Part shown: positions 9,029 to 16,753 of the stretch, piece by piece | Layout of the letters: the number at the start of each line of letters is the position of its first letter | Position numbering within the stretch: the first letter of the stretch is position 1 | Source of the DNA: Rhodopseudomonas sp. | Lineage (GTDB): Bacteria > Pseudomonadota > Alphaproteobacteria > Rhizobiales > Xanthobacteraceae | Assembly (NCBI RefSeq): GCF_013377015.1 | Contig: NZ_JACABA010000001.1 | Coordinates: forward strand, 1,013,554-1,077,553 | Length of the DNA stretch: 64,000 nt | Direction: 5' to 3' | Translations under genes and position numbers: made by a program | Notes under the pieces: model-generated | Database searches by the model: none | Told to the model about the DNA's origin: nothing | What the model saw: the letters and a program-made list of their open reading frames with translations, nothing else

Positions 9029-9369
9029 TGCGCGAGCTCCGGGACGTCGTGGCTGCCGTCGGCACGCGCGCGCAGCTCGAGGATCGCGGTGACCGCGCCG
9101 AGATCGAGGTCGCCATACAGATGCGGAAACAATTCGTCGTCGCGCGACGGCTCCCAGCGCAACGCGTCGCCGAGCGCGTCGGCATCGACCGCGATCAGGA
9201 ACAGCCCGGTCTTGCCGAAATAATGTTTCCGCGCAGTGCCCGGGACCTGTGCTGCGGTGGAGAAATGGATGAAGCCGTCGCGGGCATCGTCGGCGCTGCC
9301 GCGGAACACGCCTTGCCGTTCGGCTTCGCGCCAGGCCGAAGCGTCACAAATCTTGTAAATCGTGCGCAA
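9025..9369 (-). CDS. DUF952 domain-containing protein
   Basis: A small globular protein of 114 residues with DUF952 features: IYKICDASAW at the start, DGFIHFSTAAQV, FLIAVDADAL, LRWEPSRDDELFPHLYGDL. The start is placed at a TTG at 9369, because DUF952 homology begins there and a GCAGGA ribosome site lies upstream. An in-frame ATG at 9456 would add 29 low-complexity residues that do not look native. It is translationally coupled to pyrD. Biochemical role unknown; relatives are often found beside pyrD or glutathione S-transferase genes. Confidence 0.85.
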   Translation of the reverse strand: MRTIYKICDASAWREAERQGVFRGSADDARDGFIHFSTAAQVPGTARKHYFGKTGLFLIAVDADALGDALRWEPSRDDELFPHLYGDLDLGAVTAILELRARADGSHDVPELAQ

Positions 9370-9626
9370 GGGCCCGGAATCCTGCTGCGGCTGGTTGGTT
9401 GCACGACGCCTTGCCGCGCCGGCCGACGGTCGCCCGGCACCTTCGGTTGACTGCAATCTCCGGGCCGCGGTTGACCGTATCGACGGCCCCCGCTCACTTC
9501 AAGGGCAGCGTTTTTGTTGCTGCACAGGATTGCGGAGCGCCTCGCATTAAGGTAATAATTCCTAGTCTTGTCAAGCCGCTCTCACCCCGCCCCGGCTATC
9601 CCGGAGCTCAGGATGCAGTGACGCAC

Positions 9627-10253
9627 ATGCTGACTCACGATCAGATCTGGACGGCATTGGATCGCCTCGCGGAGCGGGCCGGCCTGTCGCCTTCGGGCCT
9701 CGCCAAGCGCTCCGGCCTCGATCCCACCACCTTCAACAAATCCAAACGCATCACCAATGACGGCCGCGAGCGCTGGCCCTCCACCGAATCGGTGGCCAAG
9801 GCGCTCGCCGCCACCAACACCGCGATCGATTCTTTCGTGCAGCTAATCGACAATCGCGCCCGCACCGTGCAGTCGGTACCGCTGCTCGGCTTCGCACAGG
9901 CGGGATCTGGCGGCTATTTCGACGATGGCGGATTTCCGGTCGGCAAGGGCTGGGACGAAGTCGGCCTGCCGTCGGTCAATGACGAGCACGCCTACGCGCT
10001 GGAGATCTCCGGCGACTCCATGAAACCCGCCTACCGTGACGGTGACGTCATCGTGGTCTCGCCTGGTACCCCGATCCGGCGCGGCGATCGCGTCGTGGTC
10101 AAGACCACGGACGGCGAGGTGATGGTCAAGGAGCTGAAACGCCGGACCACCAAGATCGTCGAACTGCAGTCGCTGAATCCCAGCCACCCCGACCGAACAT
10201 TGTCGCCTGCCGAGGTCGAATGGATCGCCCGAATTGTGTGGGCTAGCCAATAG
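9627..10253 (+). CDS. LexA-like S24 family regulator (HTH plus self-cleaving peptidase)
   Basis: A 208-residue stand-alone regulator. Residues ~5-75 form a helix-turn-helix (LSPSGLAKRSGLDPTTFNKSKR). Residues ~85-205 are a S24 LexA/CI-type peptidase fold. The serine nucleophile is S131 in SGDSMKP and the general base is K168 in VMVKELK. An Ala-Gly pair at A92-G93 (FAQAGSGG) lies where self-cleavage occurs in LexA and CI repressors. It therefore keeps all residues needed for RecA-stimulated self-cleavage. No phage genes are nearby, so this is a chromosomal regulator whose targets are unknown; it is not LexA itself, which has a winged-helix N domain. Confidence 0.87.
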   Translation: MLTHDQIWTALDRLAERAGLSPSGLAKRSGLDPTTFNKSKRITNDGRERWPSTESVAKALAATNTAIDSFVQLIDNRARTVQSVPLLGFAQAGSGGYFDDGGFPVGKGWDEVGLPSVNDEHAYALEISGDSMKPAYRDGDVIVVSPGTPIRRGDRVVVKTTDGEVMVKELKRRTTKIVELQSLNPSHPDRTLSPAEVEWIARIVWASQ

Positions 10254-10293
10254 CAAATAGGCTTTGCGCCAGCCCCTAATTTTGCCAGTGTAG

Positions 10294-10307
10294 TTGCATC
10301 GGCGCAA
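10294..10307. promoter_or_regulatory. Weak FixK/FNR-like dyad upstream of carbonic anhydrase
   Basis: TTGC-N6-GCAA, symmetric and 59 bases before the carbonic anhydrase ATG. It fits the relaxed FixK2 consensus TTG(A/C)-N6-(T/G)CAA known from Bradyrhizobium. The C/G variant is expected often by chance at this GC content. Confidence 0.25.
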
Positions 10308-10366
10308 TTGGTACGGTCGTCGACATCAAATATCAGGTCCCCCCAGAACCGAGCTGAGGAGTAGTC

Positions 10367-11125
10367 ATGAATCGCCGTCACGCATTGAAGGCCTTGGCGG
10401 GCCTTGCGCTTTGTCCGATCTGTGTGTCCACCGGTTTTGCCGCCGACGGTGCGCATCATTGGGGCTATGAGGGCGAGGCCGGGCCGGCCAAATGGGGCGA
10501 TCTTGACGCCGCCAACCAGGTTTGTTCGATCGGCGCGCAGCAATCGCCCATCGACATCAGCGCAACAATAAGATCGGACCTTTTTCCGCTCGAAATCAGC
10601 TGGGCCGACAAGGCCGAAACCATCATCAACAATGGTCACACGATTCAGCTGAATTTCGCCGAAGGCAGCTCGCTGAAGCTTGGCACCGTCAAATTCGGCC
10701 TACTGCAGCTGCACTTCCACCGTCCGAGCGAGCATATGATCGACGGCAAGAATTTCCCGATGGAAGCGCATTTCGTGCATCGCTCGGCGTCCGGCGGACT
10801 CGGCGTTGTCGGCGTCTTGATGGAGGCCGGCAAGACCAACGCAGCATTCCACCAGATCGTATCGACCATGCCGGAGAACGAAGGCCCGGCGGTCAAGGCC
10901 GACCCTGCAATCAACCCCAACGCGCTGCTGCCCGAAAAGCTGAGCTACTATCGCTATGAAGGCTCGCTGACGACGCCGCCCTGCTCGGAAATCGTCGACT
11001 GGATGGTGCTGACCAATCCGATCGAGGTGGCGAAGGAGGACATCGCCGCGTTCGCGAGGCTTTATCAGATGAATGCGCGGCCGGCACAGAAGGACAACCG
11101 CCGCTTCGTGCTGCAGTCGAACTGA
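10367..11125 (+). CDS. Periplasmic alpha-class carbonic anhydrase
   Basis: Interconverts CO2 and bicarbonate outside the cytoplasmic membrane. 252 residues with an export signal that contains a twin Arg (MNRRHALKALAGLAL, cut probably after GFA at ~25); Tat or Sec use is open. Alpha-class features are complete: QSPIDI, zinc ligands H116 and H118 in LHFHRPSEH and H135 in MEAHFVH, and YEGSLTTPPCSE near the C terminus. Cys53 and the Cys of TTPPCSE are positioned to form the family disulfide. In an organism with a Calvin cycle it could supply inorganic carbon, but it stands alone here. A weak FixK-like dyad lies upstream. Confidence 0.95.
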   Translation: MNRRHALKALAGLALCPICVSTGFAADGAHHWGYEGEAGPAKWGDLDAANQVCSIGAQQSPIDISATIRSDLFPLEISWADKAETIINNGHTIQLNFAEGSSLKLGTVKFGLLQLHFHRPSEHMIDGKNFPMEAHFVHRSASGGLGVVGVLMEAGKTNAAFHQIVSTMPENEGPAVKADPAINPNALLPEKLSYYRYEGSLTTPPCSEIVDWMVLTNPIEVAKEDIAAFARLYQMNARPAQKDNRRFVLQSN

Positions 11126-11173
11126 GGCGACGCGCGTCGCGTAGTCTCCGCTGCGGCAACAGACCTGAATAGT

Positions 11174-11194
11174 CGCGGACCGAACCGGTCCGCG
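11174..11194. terminator. Hairpin between convergent genes
   Basis: CGCGGACC, a five-base loop and GGTCCGCG form a perfect 8-bp stem between the carbonic anhydrase and the caspase-fold gene, which converge here. There is no clear T tract on either strand, so termination is only a guess from position. Confidence 0.4.
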
Positions 11195-11213
11195 GATCAG
11201 ATCGGCAGCGGGA

Positions 11214-12089
11214 TTAGCCGCCGGCCTTCGGAACCGCTGAGGCGACCGGCGCGCCGAGCGCCACATCGTCGACCAGCGACGACGATACCGCCGGCACCTG
11301 ACGGCCGTCGGACGCCTGCGACACGGCGCTTCGGGTCTTGGTGAATGCGGCTTCCGCACTGACCGCCGGCGACTCGATCGACTTGAGCAGTTCGGTGACC
11401 AGTAGGCTGTTCTGCCCCTCGGCGTCGTCCGCGACCTTGCCGGGGGTGGCGGAGGACAGGACCAGCGCGTTGTCCGGCGGGTTGATCGGCGCCAGTCCGT
11501 GGGAGAACGAGCGGAAGCGGCGCTCGTAGGGATTGCGTCGCGACGCATCGATGATCGCCAGTTTGACCTGGGCGCCGCGCTCTTTCATCGCACCCAGAAC
11601 CGACTCGACGCTGAGCCCGTTGCGCCGCACGTCGCGTTCCTTCCAGATATTTGCGTCGACCGGAATCATATAGCTCTCGCGGCCGGACTGGATCCCGAAT
11701 CCGCCGAAGAACAGCATCACAACGGAATCCGGCTTGATGCGGGCCTTCAGTCGATCCACGGCGCGCACCATGTCGTCCCGGGTGGCGTCCTCGACGACAT
11801 CGACGTCAAAACCTTCCGCGCGCAACGCACCAGTCATCGACCGCGCATCATTGATCGGCTGGCTGAGCGGCTCGCCGGCATCGGGGTAGTGGCCATTTCC
11901 GATCACCAACGCCAGCCGGGATGCCTTGTGCTCGGTGCCATAAATCGCGGCGGCCTCGGTCGCCTTGGCTGCATCGAGCGCGCGCTTATTCAGCGCGGCG
12001 TGCGCTCCGAGCGCCAGCGATACCAATCCGACCAACGCTGCGGCGGTGGTGACCGAACGGCGAGAAAAGCCAAGCTGCCGCATGTTCAT
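11214..12089 (-). CDS. Exported caspase-fold (peptidase C14) protein lacking catalytic His and Cys
   Basis: 291 residues with an N-terminal signal or anchor (RRSVTTAAALVGLVSLALGAHA). The p20 caspase/metacaspase fold is clear: LALVIGNGHYP, then LSQPINDARSMTGAL, then VVMLFFGGFG, SYMIPVDA, and LAIIDASRRNP. In active family members the third block is [YF]F-SGHG and the last is DACRNNP. Here the His position is F131 and the Cys position is S183. Both members of the dyad are therefore substituted while the framework is intact, making it a probable pseudo-protease with a binding or regulatory role. The start at 12089 could equally be the ATG two codons on. Confidence 0.88.
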   Translation of the reverse strand: MNMRQLGFSRRSVTTAAALVGLVSLALGAHAALNKRALDAAKATEAAAIYGTEHKASRLALVIGNGHYPDAGEPLSQPINDARSMTGALRAEGFDVDVVEDATRDDMVRAVDRLKARIKPDSVVMLFFGGFGIQSGRESYMIPVDANIWKERDVRRNGLSVESVLGAMKERGAQVKLAIIDASRRNPYERRFRSFSHGLAPINPPDNALVLSSATPGKVADDAEGQNSLLVTELLKSIESPAVSAEAAFTKTRSAVSQASDGRQVPAVSSSLVDDVALGAPVASAVPKAGG

Positions 12090-12690
12090 TTTCAGTCATT
12101 CCTTGGGACGCGAGCGTATATCGCGCCAAAGCCGGTTCGGTTTTCAGGGTTCGGGAACCCAATGCGGGGCAATTGCGCTCTATTTGCGGCATCGCACCAT
12201 AAAAAAGAATTACCTTGCCGCCAGCGACTGGGCAAGCCCGGCGCCGTTATTTGCCAAAAACTGCCCTGCAGGCGGAGCCTAGACTGGCCTTTTGCTTGCG
12301 AACACAGGCGGAAATGCCATGAATGCTGGGATTCCGCTGCCGCACGGCCAGAATAGTTTGCTTGGGAAAGCCAGCGCCGACCTCCGGCACATGCATAGCT
12401 GCCCGCTGCGACAACCATAGCGAGTTCAATCAACACAACACAATCGATGCTGCTTCGGAAAAGGTCTGCTGGCGGATCGTGACGCTCTCCGTTGGGCCGC
12501 TCGTCGCCGTTGCGGCGATCTGATGTTGGCGGCGATGCTGGTCCCGGCTGCGTGCGATGGCCGTGACCTGCCGCACATTTGTATTCCTGCGCGGCTCGTG
12601 CGATTTCTCGATAGCTTGCGGGCCGGAAGACGGCGCAGCTTGGTGCTGCGTTGCTGAGGACGTGCGACCGGCCGGCACGGAAAGAGTGCC
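12090..12690. other. Intergenic region without a recognisable gene
   Basis: About 600 bases between two divergent genes. Short open frames here lack ribosome sites and resemble nothing recognisable. The region has a locally A-rich patch near 12200 and otherwise must carry the promoters of the caspase-fold and DxDTTA genes. Confidence 0.6.
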
Positions 12691-14430
12691 ATGAATGTTC
12701 GACATATGGCCGGCGCCGCGTATCGGGCGCTGACCACCAAGAAGGAAGGTCCATCGCTGTACGATCTGTGCGACCCGGTCTTTCTGGGCCGCAAGGGCGG
12801 CGATGCGCACATCGCGAAATTCTACAAGACCGCTCTCGGCAATCCGGCGCTGCGCCCGTTGCTGCGGCGAGCCGGGCTGCCTGAATTGCGCGATGCCGTC
12901 CGCTTCCGCGCGCTGCGCGACGCGCTGACCCGCGCCCGCGACGAGCAGGCCCCGGACTGGACCGAGATCGGCAAGCCTGTCGCGGACCTGCTCGATACAA
13001 TTCAGCTGCAGCATCCCCGTCCGAAGCGGATCACGACCCCGGCGCGGATGCCGAGGCCGGCCGACATCGACAGCGCGATCCGCGCCTGCGGCGACCATCT
13101 GTTACGATCCTACGACCGCAACGGCTTCGTTCCGACCTACGCCGCGTTCAATCTGATCGGCGATCCCGACCTGCGCGGCCGCGAATTCGTGGCGGCGCTG
13201 ACCGGGCTCAATTCGCGCGGCTACAAGAATTCGACGCTGCTGTTCAACCTGGCGCGGGTGTTCATCGCACGCTCACCCGCCGGCGAGCTGATCAACCCGC
13301 CATGGATCGGAATCGCCGAACCGATGTGGGAGCCGATGCAGATCCGGCATCGCTCGGCCTATTATGATGCGTTCTTTGTCGAGGCGCTACTGAGCTTCAT
13401 CGACACCGGGCTGGGGTCGCCCGATGACGTCGCTGCGTCACGCAAGATGATCGCCGACATGATCGATTTCTGCCTGAAGATCAGCCGCGAGGAGGTGCGC
13501 GCGCCGGACGGCAGCCCCTTCAGCGTCGTCACCGCGCTGGCGCCGCCGCCGCATCCGCGCTTCAGCCGTTTCTTCGCGCGGATCAAGCAGGATCTCGGCT
13601 TCGGCATCTACGTACCGGATTGCGACACCACCGCCTGTTCGATTTCCGCCGCGACCCAGGTCGGGTCGACCGACCCGATGCTGGATCAGCCGCTGATCGA
13701 CTTCTATGCCGGCTATCAGGTCCGTGGCGGTGCCAATGAGCCGCTGGTGACGGTGCCGCTCAACGACCACATCGACTATGATGGCGCCATCGCCACCTGG
13801 ATCGACAACCTTGCCGGCGAGCGGCCGTTCGGCAACGATCTAGATCCGACCCTCAATCTCGACGTGCTCGAAGTCAGCTTCCGCAATTGCGCGCGGTGGC
13901 AGATCATCGAGACTCCGAAGCGTCTGGATACCGTGCGGCGGATCGTCGGCTTTCATCGGCGACTGGTGTCGAGCGGCGCGTTTACCGATCCGAAATCGCA
14001 CGTCTACTACCTGCCGGAACTGTATTGCGCCTATTTCGGCCGCTGCTATGCGGCGTTCCGCGCGCTGCCGGAGCATGCGCAACGGGCGATCGACCCCGAG
14101 GGAACCTTCGAGATCGTTCGCGGCAAGGTGCTGGACTATGTCCAGGACGAATTAGTGACCGCCGAAATGAACCCGTTCGACGCCGCCCTGGCGCTGATCG
14201 CCCTGGGCCATCTCGGCGCCGAGCAGGCGCACTTCGTCCCCGCGCTGCATTGTATCCTCAATGCGCTCGGCGAAGGCGGCCGGCATGGCCCGTTCAAGGC
14301 CTACGAGTGGAACAAGATGAAGACGCCGACCCGGATCCTGGTCGGCGGTCCCGAGGTGACCTCGGCATTCGTGCTGATGGGCCTGGCGCTGGCGCGCAAG
14401 ATGATGATGCAGCGTCCCGCTGGTGCATGA
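12691..14430 (+). CDS. Unrecognised 579-residue protein with a DxDTTA motif (possible terpene-cyclase-like fold)
   Basis: I do not recognise the family with certainty. The protein is soluble, with no signal peptide, and seems largely alpha-helical. The striking segment is YVPDCDTTACSIS at D310-C-D312-T-T-A315. Class II terpene cyclases such as squalene-hopene cyclase use a DxDDTA motif whose middle Asp protonates the substrate. The surrounding pattern of helices, and an Ala-rich C terminus (GGPEVTSAFVLMGLALARKMM), are compatible with an alpha/alpha barrel like those enzymes. The QW repeats typical of triterpene cyclases are not visible. A GGAAAGAG ribosome site precedes the start. No isoprenoid genes adjoin it, so the cyclase idea is an inference from one motif. 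Confidence 0.8.
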   Translation: MNVRHMAGAAYRALTTKKEGPSLYDLCDPVFLGRKGGDAHIAKFYKTALGNPALRPLLRRAGLPELRDAVRFRALRDALTRARDEQAPDWTEIGKPVADLLDTIQLQHPRPKRITTPARMPRPADIDSAIRACGDHLLRSYDRNGFVPTYAAFNLIGDPDLRGREFVAALTGLNSRGYKNSTLLFNLARVFIARSPAGELINPPWIGIAEPMWEPMQIRHRSAYYDAFFVEALLSFIDTGLGSPDDVAASRKMIADMIDFCLKISREEVRAPDGSPFSVVTALAPPPHPRFSRFFARIKQDLGFGIYVPDCDTTACSISAATQVGSTDPMLDQPLIDFYAGYQVRGGANEPLVTVPLNDHIDYDGAIATWIDNLAGERPFGNDLDPTLNLDVLEVSFRNCARWQIIETPKRLDTVRRIVGFHRRLVSSGAFTDPKSHVYYLPELYCAYFGRCYAAFRALPEHAQRAIDPEGTFEIVRGKVLDYVQDELVTAEMNPFDAALALIALGHLGAEQAHFVPALHCILNALGEGGRHGPFKAYEWNKMKTPTRILVGGPEVTSAFVLMGLALARKMMMQRPAGA

Positions 14431-14569
14431 ATCGGCCGGACTCGCGCGAAGTTGAAGCCCGGCGCAAAGCCGGCGCTGGTGCCAAGGTCAAATTGACACC
14501 ACAATCGGCAGACCTGCTGCGCAGCGCAAGCCCGCGAATGAACCGTCGGTTTGCTGAAATGGTCCATGC

Positions 14570-15295
14570 ATGTTGAAGAACCTTGTTTTCGCGCTCGCGG
14601 TCCTGCTGCTGCCCGCCATGGCAAACGCCGCCGACGTCTCCGGCATTCCCAAGATCCACGACGGCGATCAGGTTCTGATCGGCCGCACCCGAATCCGGAT
14701 GGCCGGCATCGATGCGCCGGGGCTGGATCAACTTTGCCTCGATCCGAAGGGCGAGCGCTGGACCTGCGGCGTGGCCGCGCGCGATGAATTGGCGCGCCAT
14801 GTCGGAAACAAGAGCTGGAACTGTCACCTGCTGCGGATCGACCGGTTCGGCCGCTCGGTCGCCAAATGCGAAGTCGACGGCGAAGACGTCCAGCAATGGA
14901 TGGTGAAGAGCGGCTGGGCGCTGGCCTATGTGCAGTTTTCACACGCCTATGACGAGGACCAGAAGGCCGCGCGCGCCGCCAAGCTGGGGATGTGGCAGGG
15001 CGCCTTCATCGCTCCGTGGGACTGGCGCGTCCGCAACAAGAAGACCGCGATTCTCGGCACCGCCAAGGTCCCGGCCAGCGCCATTGCGATCCTGCTGGCA
15101 TCGGCGTCGGGCCCGGTCGCGCCCTCGCCCGAATGCACCATCAAGGGCAACGTCAACCGCTCCGGTGTCTGCATCTACCACAAGCCGACCAGCCGCTGGT
15201 ATGCGAAGATCAAGATGACGATCAGCAAGGGCACCCGATGGTTCTGTTCGGTGCAGGAGGCCGAGGAGGCTGGCTGCCGCGAAACCAGACGTTAG
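14570..15295 (+). CDS. Exported thermonuclease-fold (SNase) protein, catalytic Glu missing
   Basis: 241 residues with a signal peptide (MLKNLVFALAVLLLPAMANA). The SNase-like OB fold follows: IHDGDQVLIGRTRIRMAGIDAP at residues 29-50, then DRFGRSVAKCEVDG and an AYDEDQKAARAAKLGMW helix. Asp31 and Arg95 match metal-binding and phosphate-binding positions, but the Glu that follows IDAP in active nucleases (general base, E43 in the Staphylococcus enzyme) is Gly51 here. Activity is doubtful. The C-terminal ~60 residues form a Cys-containing module (CTIKGNV, GVCIYHKP, GTRWFCS) often attached to rhizobial SNase proteins. Confidence 0.85.
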   Translation: MLKNLVFALAVLLLPAMANAADVSGIPKIHDGDQVLIGRTRIRMAGIDAPGLDQLCLDPKGERWTCGVAARDELARHVGNKSWNCHLLRIDRFGRSVAKCEVDGEDVQQWMVKSGWALAYVQFSHAYDEDQKAARAAKLGMWQGAFIAPWDWRVRNKKTAILGTAKVPASAIAILLASASGPVAPSPECTIKGNVNRSGVCIYHKPTSRWYAKIKMTISKGTRWFCSVQEAEEAGCRETRR

Positions 15296-15407
15296 ATCCG
15301 GCCGGGACGCGGCGGACGGCGGCGAAAATCGCGCGCCGCGACTTGAATTGCAGCGCCGCAGGCTGCATCCATCGCCGACAGCAATCGCAAGCCAAGGAAT
15401 CACATCA

Positions 15408-16595
15408 ATGGTCGTTCGCGCCGGACGGGAATTTCTCGCGATTCCCGGGCCCACCACAATGCCCGACGAGGTGCTGCAGGCGATGCATCGCCCGGCGCTC
15501 GACATCTACTCCGACGCCATGGTCGAGCTGTCCGACAGCCTGCATCGCGATCTCAGCAAGCTGTTCGCGACCAAGGGCCGGTCCTATATCTACATCGCCA
15601 ACGGCCATGGCGCCTGGGAGGCCGTGCTCAGCAACGTGCTGTCGCGCGGCGACAAGGTGCTGGTGCTGGAGAGTGGCCGCTTCGCGATGGGTTGGGGCAG
15701 CGCCGCCGCCGCGATGGGCGCCGAGGTCGAGATCCTGCAGGGCAGCTACCGGCGCGCGGTGCGGCCGGCCGAAGTCGAAGCCCGGCTTCGTCTCGACAAG
15801 GACCACAGCATCAAGGCGATCCTCGTGGTGCAGGTCGACACCGCGTCAGGCGTGCTCAACGACATCGCGGCAATCGGCCGGGCAATCAAGGCCGCCGGCC
15901 ATCCGGCGCTGTTCATGGTCGACGCGGTGGCGTCGCTCGGCTGCATGCCATTCGAGATGGATGCCTGGGGCATCGACGTCGCAATGTCGGGCTCGCAGAA
16001 AGGCCTGATGTCGCCGCCCGGCCTCGGCTTTGTCGCGGTCGGCGATCGCGCGCGCGAGGTACACCGCAGCGCTGGCCTGCGCACGCCGTATTGGGACTGG
16101 ACCCAGCGCGAAGGGCCGGAGCACTACCAGAAATATGCCGGCACCGCGCCGGTGCACCTGCTGTTCGCGCTGCGCCAGGCGCTCAACATGCTGTTCGCCG
16201 AGGGGCTCGACAATGTGTTCCTGCGCCATCGCCTGCTTGCCGCGGCGGTGCGCCGCGCGGTCGCGGTCTGGGCCGAGGGCCAGGTGCTGAGCTTCAACAT
16301 CGAGGACCCGGCCGAGCGCGCCGACACCGTCACCACGGTACTGGTCGCCAACGGCACCGATCCGGTGGCGTTACAGCGTTACTGCAAGGAGAAATGCGGC
16401 GTGGTACTGGGCGTCGGCATCGGCGACCTGTCCGGCCAGGCGTTCCGGATCGCCCATATGGGCCACGTCAACGCGCCGATGATGCTGGGCACGCTCGGCG
16501 TCATCGAGATGGGACTCACTGCGCTGCGGATCCCGCACGGCGCCGGCGGCACCGCGGCAGCGATCCAATATCTCGGCGACAACGTACCGGCGTAA
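15408..16595 (+). CDS. PLP-dependent alanine/serine-glyoxylate-type aminotransferase
   Basis: A 395-residue class V aminotransferase. The pyridoxal phosphate lysine is K198 in SGSQKGLM; FLAIPGPTTMPDEVLQAM and IANGHGAWEA are family openings, DAVASLG carries the cofactor-contacting Asp, and FRIAHMGHVN near the C terminus carries the substrate-carboxylate Arg. The start has an AAGGAA ribosome site. Close relatives act on alanine or serine with glyoxylate, so photorespiration-like or C1 (serine cycle) metabolism is plausible. The exact amino donor is not determined by what is visible, and no serine-cycle genes adjoin it. Confidence 0.9.
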   Translation: MVVRAGREFLAIPGPTTMPDEVLQAMHRPALDIYSDAMVELSDSLHRDLSKLFATKGRSYIYIANGHGAWEAVLSNVLSRGDKVLVLESGRFAMGWGSAAAAMGAEVEILQGSYRRAVRPAEVEARLRLDKDHSIKAILVVQVDTASGVLNDIAAIGRAIKAAGHPALFMVDAVASLGCMPFEMDAWGIDVAMSGSQKGLMSPPGLGFVAVGDRAREVHRSAGLRTPYWDWTQREGPEHYQKYAGTAPVHLLFALRQALNMLFAEGLDNVFLRHRLLAAAVRRAVAVWAEGQVLSFNIEDPAERADTVTTVLVANGTDPVALQRYCKEKCGVVLGVGIGDLSGQAFRIAHMGHVNAPMMLGTLGVIEMGLTALRIPHGAGGTAAAIQYLGDNVPA

Positions 16596-16620
16596 GCCGT
16601 TCCGACTTGCGGAACAGTAC

Positions 16621-16735
16621 CCTCATGGTGAGGAGCGCGCCGCTATGCGGCGCGCGTCTCGAACCATGAGGCCGAGCGTCGCCCAAACCTCATCCTTCGA
16701 GACGCCGCGCAAGAGCGCGGCTCCTCAGGATGAGG
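16621..16735. repeat. Pair of dyad repeats between convergent genes
   Basis: Two adjacent imperfect palindromes. The first (16621-16672) has arms CCTCATGGT and ACCATGAGG with a GCGCGCCGC core. The second (about 16688-16735) has arms CCTCATCC and GGATGAGG. Both belong to a repeat type common in Bradyrhizobiaceae intergenic regions. It lies between the 3' ends of the aminotransferase and the Liv binding-protein gene. Confidence 0.8.
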
Positions 16736-16753
16736 TCCAGCGCAGCCGCAGCC

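Noticed and set aside
12323-12523. 66-codon frame in the long intergenic gap
   Set aside because: No ribosome site, mixed unstructured composition, no resemblance to a known small protein.
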